From positions 1-38,106 of the forward strand of contig CAZCHK010000018.1 of assembly GCA_964498605.1 (NCBI GenBank): a stretch of 38,106 nt of DNA. The letters run 5' to 3'. The notes beneath the pieces were generated by a model, which saw nothing but the letters and a program-made list of their open reading frames with translations, ran no database searches and was not told the origin of the DNA. Made by a program: the position numbers and the translations under genes. This DNA is from JBGQAS01 sp964498605. GTDB taxonomy: Bacteria; Chloroflexota; Anaerolineae; Anaerolineales; Anaerolineaceae. Positions 35,261 through 38,106 of the stretch are shown here, piece after piece (positions within the stretch are counted from its first letter, which is position 1; each line of letters begins with the position of its first letter).

Positions 35261-37315
35261 TCAGCCCACTACTCCCAGGCTCATCAACTTATATGCCAGA
35301 GCGTCCGCGATATCCCTGGCAGTCGCGGGTTTATCTTCCTGTTTCAAAGCCACGCTCAGCGCTTGTTCCAGATTTGAGCCATTTGTCTTGGGAATATCCA
35401 CTGTAGCTCGCTGTACCAGCGCGTTTGGCGTGAAGTTGGAAATGTCCGTTTCATATCCACCGATCAGGCCCAATGCCATGTTCTTGCCGATCCCGGCAAA
35501 TACCTTTGAAGGGGATTTGATGCCCAGGAAATCTTTCACACCACCGATCAGCTTATCAAACGCATCCTTGAACCACTTGACCACAGCGTCCCAGGCTTTT
35601 TCAATCCCAGCCTTAATACCCTCGACGATCTGCTGCCCGACTTCCCATAACTTGCTCACCAATGCCACGATCCCATTGATCAGGCTCATTAAGATTTGTC
35701 CACCTGCTTCAAGGATCTTTGGCAGCGCTTCCACGATGGCACTTACGATCGCGATGATGATCTCAGGGATCATTTCGATCAGCATCGGGATGGCAGTCAC
35801 CAGTCCATCGATCAGACCCAGCAAAAGCTGGATACCCGCGTCGATAAGCATGGGGATATTCGTCAGAAGCGCATTGATCAAAGCGGTGATGATCTGTGGA
35901 ATCATGCTCACGAAGGTAGTGATCAGCGTTGGCAGCATTTCAAGAATAAGCGGAATGGCTGCGATGAAGCCGTTGATCAACGCGATCAGGATCTGGAAAC
36001 CCATGTCGATAATCATTGGCAAGGCGGTTAATAGCGCTTCTAAAACCGCTGTAATAATTGTTGGAATAGCTGCGATCAAAATTGGTAAAGCTTCGATGAT
36101 CCCCGTCACCAAGCCCATCAAAATCTGCAAACCTGCATCGATCAGCAAGGGAATATTCTCCACGATGATCATCACGATCTGGATCAGCATTTGCACAATG
36201 GTTGGGATCAGCGTGGGCAGCGCCTGGGCAATACCCAGTGCCAGCTGTATGATGATCTGGAAACCCGCTGAGACCAGCATCGGGATCATGCCGATCAGCG
36301 CGTTTAGAATGGTCATGAAAACCTGGGCCACCGCCGGGATCAGCGTTGGCAACGCGCCAACAATGCCCTCGATCAGGGACTGCAAAATGCCCATGCCGGT
36401 CTCGATCAATCCTGGCAGCCCGGCTGCAATATCCGAGGCAATATTTTTGATCAGTTCGGAACCCGCGGCGATCTTCCCTCCAGCATCCAACGATGAATCC
36501 CCGATGATATTGGTGAGCTGACCCATGTACCCGCTTACCTGGCTGACCACCCCTTCCACTGCCGGAGCGAACAGCACCGCCAGGTTGTTGGTCATTCCCT
36601 CGGTTGCTGCCTTCATGCGCTGCATGGCGTCATCCACCGCGCCGAGCTTTGCCAGCTCTCCCTCGGAAAGGATCAATCCTGCCGCTTCAGCCTCAGCTCC
36701 AAACTGCGAAATGGCAGCCGATCCAGCCTTGATCAGCGGGTTCAATTCCATCGCGCTGCGTCCAAAGATCGCCAGGCTCATGGCATCCCGCTCAGCGCCA
36801 TTCTCCATCTTGCTCAGCGCGTCGATCGTCTCAAGCCACACGTCATTCTGGTTGCGCAGGTTTCCACCTGCATCCATGACTGATACACCCAGCTCGCTGA
36901 AGATCCTGCTCTGCTCCGATGTCTTACTTTTGGCGTTATCCATGGACATGGTTAAACGCGCAAAAGAACCGGTCATTGTCTCAAGTGGTACGTCCACCAG
37001 CTCAGACGCGTATTTCATTTTCTGCAGCTGATCCGTGGCAATGCCTGTTTTCGCGCTCAGCACAAGCAGGTCATCCGCGCCTTTGGCCGCCTTCACCGTC
37101 ATTGCGCCGATGGCACCACCAACGCTAACAGCTGCTGCCCCAACTCCAGTAACTACTGCAGCAACCGCATTTGCTCCCGCAGAAATGGATTGAAAAGCAC
37201 CTCCCACACGATGTCCAAAACCTTTACTTTCATCTTCTGCCTGAGAAAGACCTTCAACAAAATTGGAGATATCAGCACCGATCGAGACCAGCAAATTCAT
37301 TAGCGTGTTAGCCAC
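35261..37315 (-). CDS. Tape measure protein
   Basis: This 684-residue protein sets tail length and sits inside the tube. N-terminal IGADISNFVEGLSQAEDESK is typical; a conserved helical region follows (LLVLSAKTGIATDQLQKMKY). From about 330 to 590 it has at least five hydrophobic units of about 44 residues of the form GxQIxxxLxxGxxxxxPxLIxxxP, which likely cross or enter the host membrane at ejection. GTG 37315 is the likely start, with GAGGAA just upstream and an 8-nt overlap with the chaperone stop; ATG 37300 is the alternative but has no nearby ribosome site. Confidence 0.9.
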   Translation of the reverse strand: MANTLMNLLVSIGADISNFVEGLSQAEDESKGFGHRVGGAFQSISAGANAVAAVVTGVGAAAVSVGGAIGAMTVKAAKGADDLLVLSAKTGIATDQLQKMKYASELVDVPLETMTGSFARLTMSMDNAKSKTSEQSRIFSELGVSVMDAGGNLRNQNDVWLETIDALSKMENGAERDAMSLAIFGRSAMELNPLIKAGSAAISQFGAEAEAAGLILSEGELAKLGAVDDAMQRMKAATEGMTNNLAVLFAPAVEGVVSQVSGYMGQLTNIIGDSSLDAGGKIAAGSELIKNIASDIAAGLPGLIETGMGILQSLIEGIVGALPTLIPAVAQVFMTILNALIGMIPMLVSAGFQIIIQLALGIAQALPTLIPTIVQMLIQIVMIIVENIPLLIDAGLQILMGLVTGIIEALPILIAAIPTIITAVLEALLTALPMIIDMGFQILIALINGFIAAIPLILEMLPTLITTFVSMIPQIITALINALLTNIPMLIDAGIQLLLGLIDGLVTAIPMLIEMIPEIIIAIVSAIVEALPKILEAGGQILMSLINGIVALVSKLWEVGQQIVEGIKAGIEKAWDAVVKWFKDAFDKLIGGVKDFLGIKSPSKVFAGIGKNMALGLIGGYETDISNFTPNALVQRATVDIPKTNGSNLEQALSVALKQEDKPATARDIADALAYKLMSLGVVG

Positions 37316-37631
37316 GGTTTCCTCGCTTATCCTCACCGCCCATTCCAACAGTGAGCATCTTGGCAAACTCCACCATTTCCTTCACCGATTGCTCTTCTTT
37401 CTCGAAATTGGGCATGAAGTCCTTTGTTTTGAATGGCTTTTTTCCTCGAGGACGGTTCACATTTGCCACGGTCTGAGCCACGATGGCATGACCGAGATAC
37501 CCCGCCTCACTGCCAAAAGGTTCCACCCCGGAGAAGATCATCCATTCGGTCAGTTCCCGGCTGGAGATCCTCTCCAGGAGTTCCGCTACTGTGCAGCCGA
37601 GGTGTCCGGCGAGCCTGAAGCAGAATCTTCG
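37308..37631 (-). CDS. gpT part of tail assembly chaperone, reached by -1 frameshift
   Basis: This frame encodes 107 residues after the slip: HLGCTVAELLERISSRELTE, then PFGSEAGYLGHAIVAQTVAN and KTKDFMPNF. That is the common T-domain pattern (TVAELLxRISSRELxEW) that binds the tape measure. It has no start codon of its own with a proper ribosome site; ATG 37541 inside would cut the domain. Read as a fusion with the gene at 37586-37999 through the heptamer at 37631-37637, the full gpGT is 230 residues. Confidence 0.82.
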   Translation of the reverse strand, partial: RRFCFRLAGHLGCTVAELLERISSRELTEWMIFSGVEPFGSEAGYLGHAIVAQTVANVNRPRGKKPFKTKDFMPNFEKEEQSVKEMVEFAKMLTVGMGGEDKRGNRG

Positions 37632-37999
37632 AAAGGGCGCTTCATACCCTCGCTCAATTCAGCGACATCATCCTCGGTAATTCCGGAAAGCTTCTGGGCG
37701 GCAGCAAATATCTTCTGCAGCTCGGCTGCATTCTTCTCAGCAAGCAAGGTGAATTCTTCGTCGGTGAAAAGCCGTTTACCACTTTCATCGCAGATCGCCA
37801 TCGCGCACAGTTTTGCGCGGGCATTCTGCAGATCATACGTCTGCTGGTTGCCGCGCATCTTGAGAATGCCTGCCTCATACTTGTCTCGCTCAGCACCGGT
37901 CAGTCCGCGTACGCACACCAATCCTCCCCAGGCTTTTACATGCATAATGCGCAGATCCTTTGCCTGGAGAATATCATCTCGTCCAAAAGTTTTTGGCAT
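37586..37999 (-). CDS. gpG-like tail assembly chaperone
   Basis: This 137-residue helical protein (GRDDILQAKDLRIMHVKAWG then GLVCVRGLTGAERDKYE and LFTDEEFTLLAEKNAAELQKI) is the upstream, more abundant tail assembly chaperone that coats the tape measure during tube assembly. It lies between the tail tube gene, 9 nt upstream, and the tape measure. The end contains C CCT TTC, where some ribosomes shift to frame -1 to make gpGT; the rest stop at TAG 37588-37586. Confidence 0.85.
   Translation of the reverse strand: MPKTFGRDDILQAKDLRIMHVKAWGGLVCVRGLTGAERDKYEAGILKMRGNQQTYDLQNARAKLCAMAICDESGKRLFTDEEFTLLAEKNAAELQKIFAAAQKLSGITEDDVAELSEGMKRPFEDSASGSPDTSAAQ
37631..37637 (-). promoter_or_regulatory. Programmed -1 frameshift site CCCTTTC
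   Basis: On the minus strand the zero-frame codons CGC CCT TTC contain X XXY YYZ as C CCT TTC, the canonical slippery form. After the slip, reading CCC TTT CGA continues open for 107 codons through the T domain. The last base (37631) is read in both frames. Confidence 0.8.
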
Positions 38000-38008
38000 G
38001 TTCGCTCC

Positions 38009-38106
38009 TTACGCGATCGTTGGCTTGCCCGTGATCTTGAGGGTGACATTGGCAGTCAACGCACCGTCAACCGGGGCATCCGGTTCAAAGCCAACCACAA
38101 AGGCTG
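38009..38106 (-). CDS. Tail tube-like protein, short paralogue (C-terminal end of gene begun at 332)
   Basis: These are the last residues of the short tail tube paralogue: FVVGFEPDAPVDGALTANVT then LKITGKPTIA and TAA. They match the end of the long paralogue (NFEPDAPVDGALMANVGIKI, TGKPTLA). The stop lies 9 nt before the gpG start. The gene enters from the right edge; its first 110 residues are at 332-1. Confidence 0.78.
   Translation of the reverse strand, partial: AFVVGFEPDAPVDGALTANVTLKITGKPTIA
38088..38106. repeat. Terminal overlap, right copy (matches 1-19)
   Basis: The last 19 bases match the first 19 at all but one position. The match and frame continuity support circular closure of the genome at this point. 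Confidence 0.7.

Noticed and set aside
35388..36521. Plus-strand open frame of 377 residues opposite the tape measure gene
   Set aside because: It is the antisense shadow of the repetitive hydrophobic tape measure coding sequence; Ile/Met/Ser-rich repeats reflect the complementary codons.
37308..37541. Separate 77-residue gene starting at ATG 37541
   Set aside because: The T domain clearly begins upstream of this ATG and is reached by frameshift, so an independent start would remove its conserved first part.
1..38106. tRNA genes, rRNA, CRISPR arrays, insertion sequences
   Set aside because: I saw no cloverleaf-like segment, regularly spaced repeats or transposase; faint tRNAs could be missed without a covariance search.

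Overview
This window looks like a complete, circularly closing genome of a temperate siphovirus of about 38.1 kb. The first 19 and last 19 bases match at 18 positions. Joining the ends across them fuses two gene pieces, in frame, into one 136-residue tail-tube-like protein; the one mismatch falls in a codon third position. Closing the circle also gives the classic siphovirus order: terminase, portal, head, connectors, tail tube, tail chaperones, tape measure, baseplate, fibres, lysin. The host cannot be named. Clear Shine-Dalgarno sites, ATG/GTG/TTG starts and sigma70-type promoters show a bacterial host, and no gene is diagnostic of a phylum.

Layout. (1) The late operon is on the minus strand, from 11659 down to 1 and on from 38106 to about 28425. 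It encodes holin-like proteins, small and large terminase, SPP1-type portal, MuF-like minor head protein, scaffold, HK97-fold capsid, a beta-helix protein, connectors, two tail-tube paralogues, gpG/gpGT with a -1 frameshift site, tape measure, baseplate hub, fibre proteins, a glycine-rich adhesin, a GH25 lysin and a metallophosphoesterase. A strong minus-strand promoter (11830-11858) drives it, but an intrinsic terminator and four other hairpins lie before the first gene, so antitermination is likely. (2) 11939-13477 holds a plus-strand DNA methyltransferase fused to an Mrr-like nuclease domain. (3) 13510-14485 is an AT-rich hicBA-type cassette with its own promoter, next to the stub of another gene. 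(4) 14516-23951 is the minus-strand replication and maintenance region: ParB, ParA, small genes, a primase-helicase, an inverted-repeat-rich segment that may be the origin, and a tyrosine recombinase. (5) 24220-24938 is a divergent switch: a ribbon-helix-helix protein to the left and an XRE repressor to the right. (6) 24874-27241 carries small membrane proteins and a large serine recombinase. (7) 27238-28402 is an AT-rich accessory pair including a ClpP/SppA-fold serine protease homologue.

How it works together (inference). The XRE and RHH proteins at the divergent promoters probably decide lysogeny. A 14-base motif at that switch recurs exactly over the -35 box of the late promoter, suggesting one repressor silences both. 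ParA/ParB, a primase with a candidate origin, and a Xer-sized tyrosine recombinase beside a large serine recombinase suggest the prophage may persist as a plasmid, or use one recombinase for integration and the other for dimer resolution. The most unusual items are the hairpin-rich late leader, an eight-copy tetranucleotide repeat at the start of a small gene (possible phase variation), two N-terminal gene stubs with intact ribosome binding sites, a duplicated tail tube with an inserted domain, and families of tetraloop-type hairpins between head genes.
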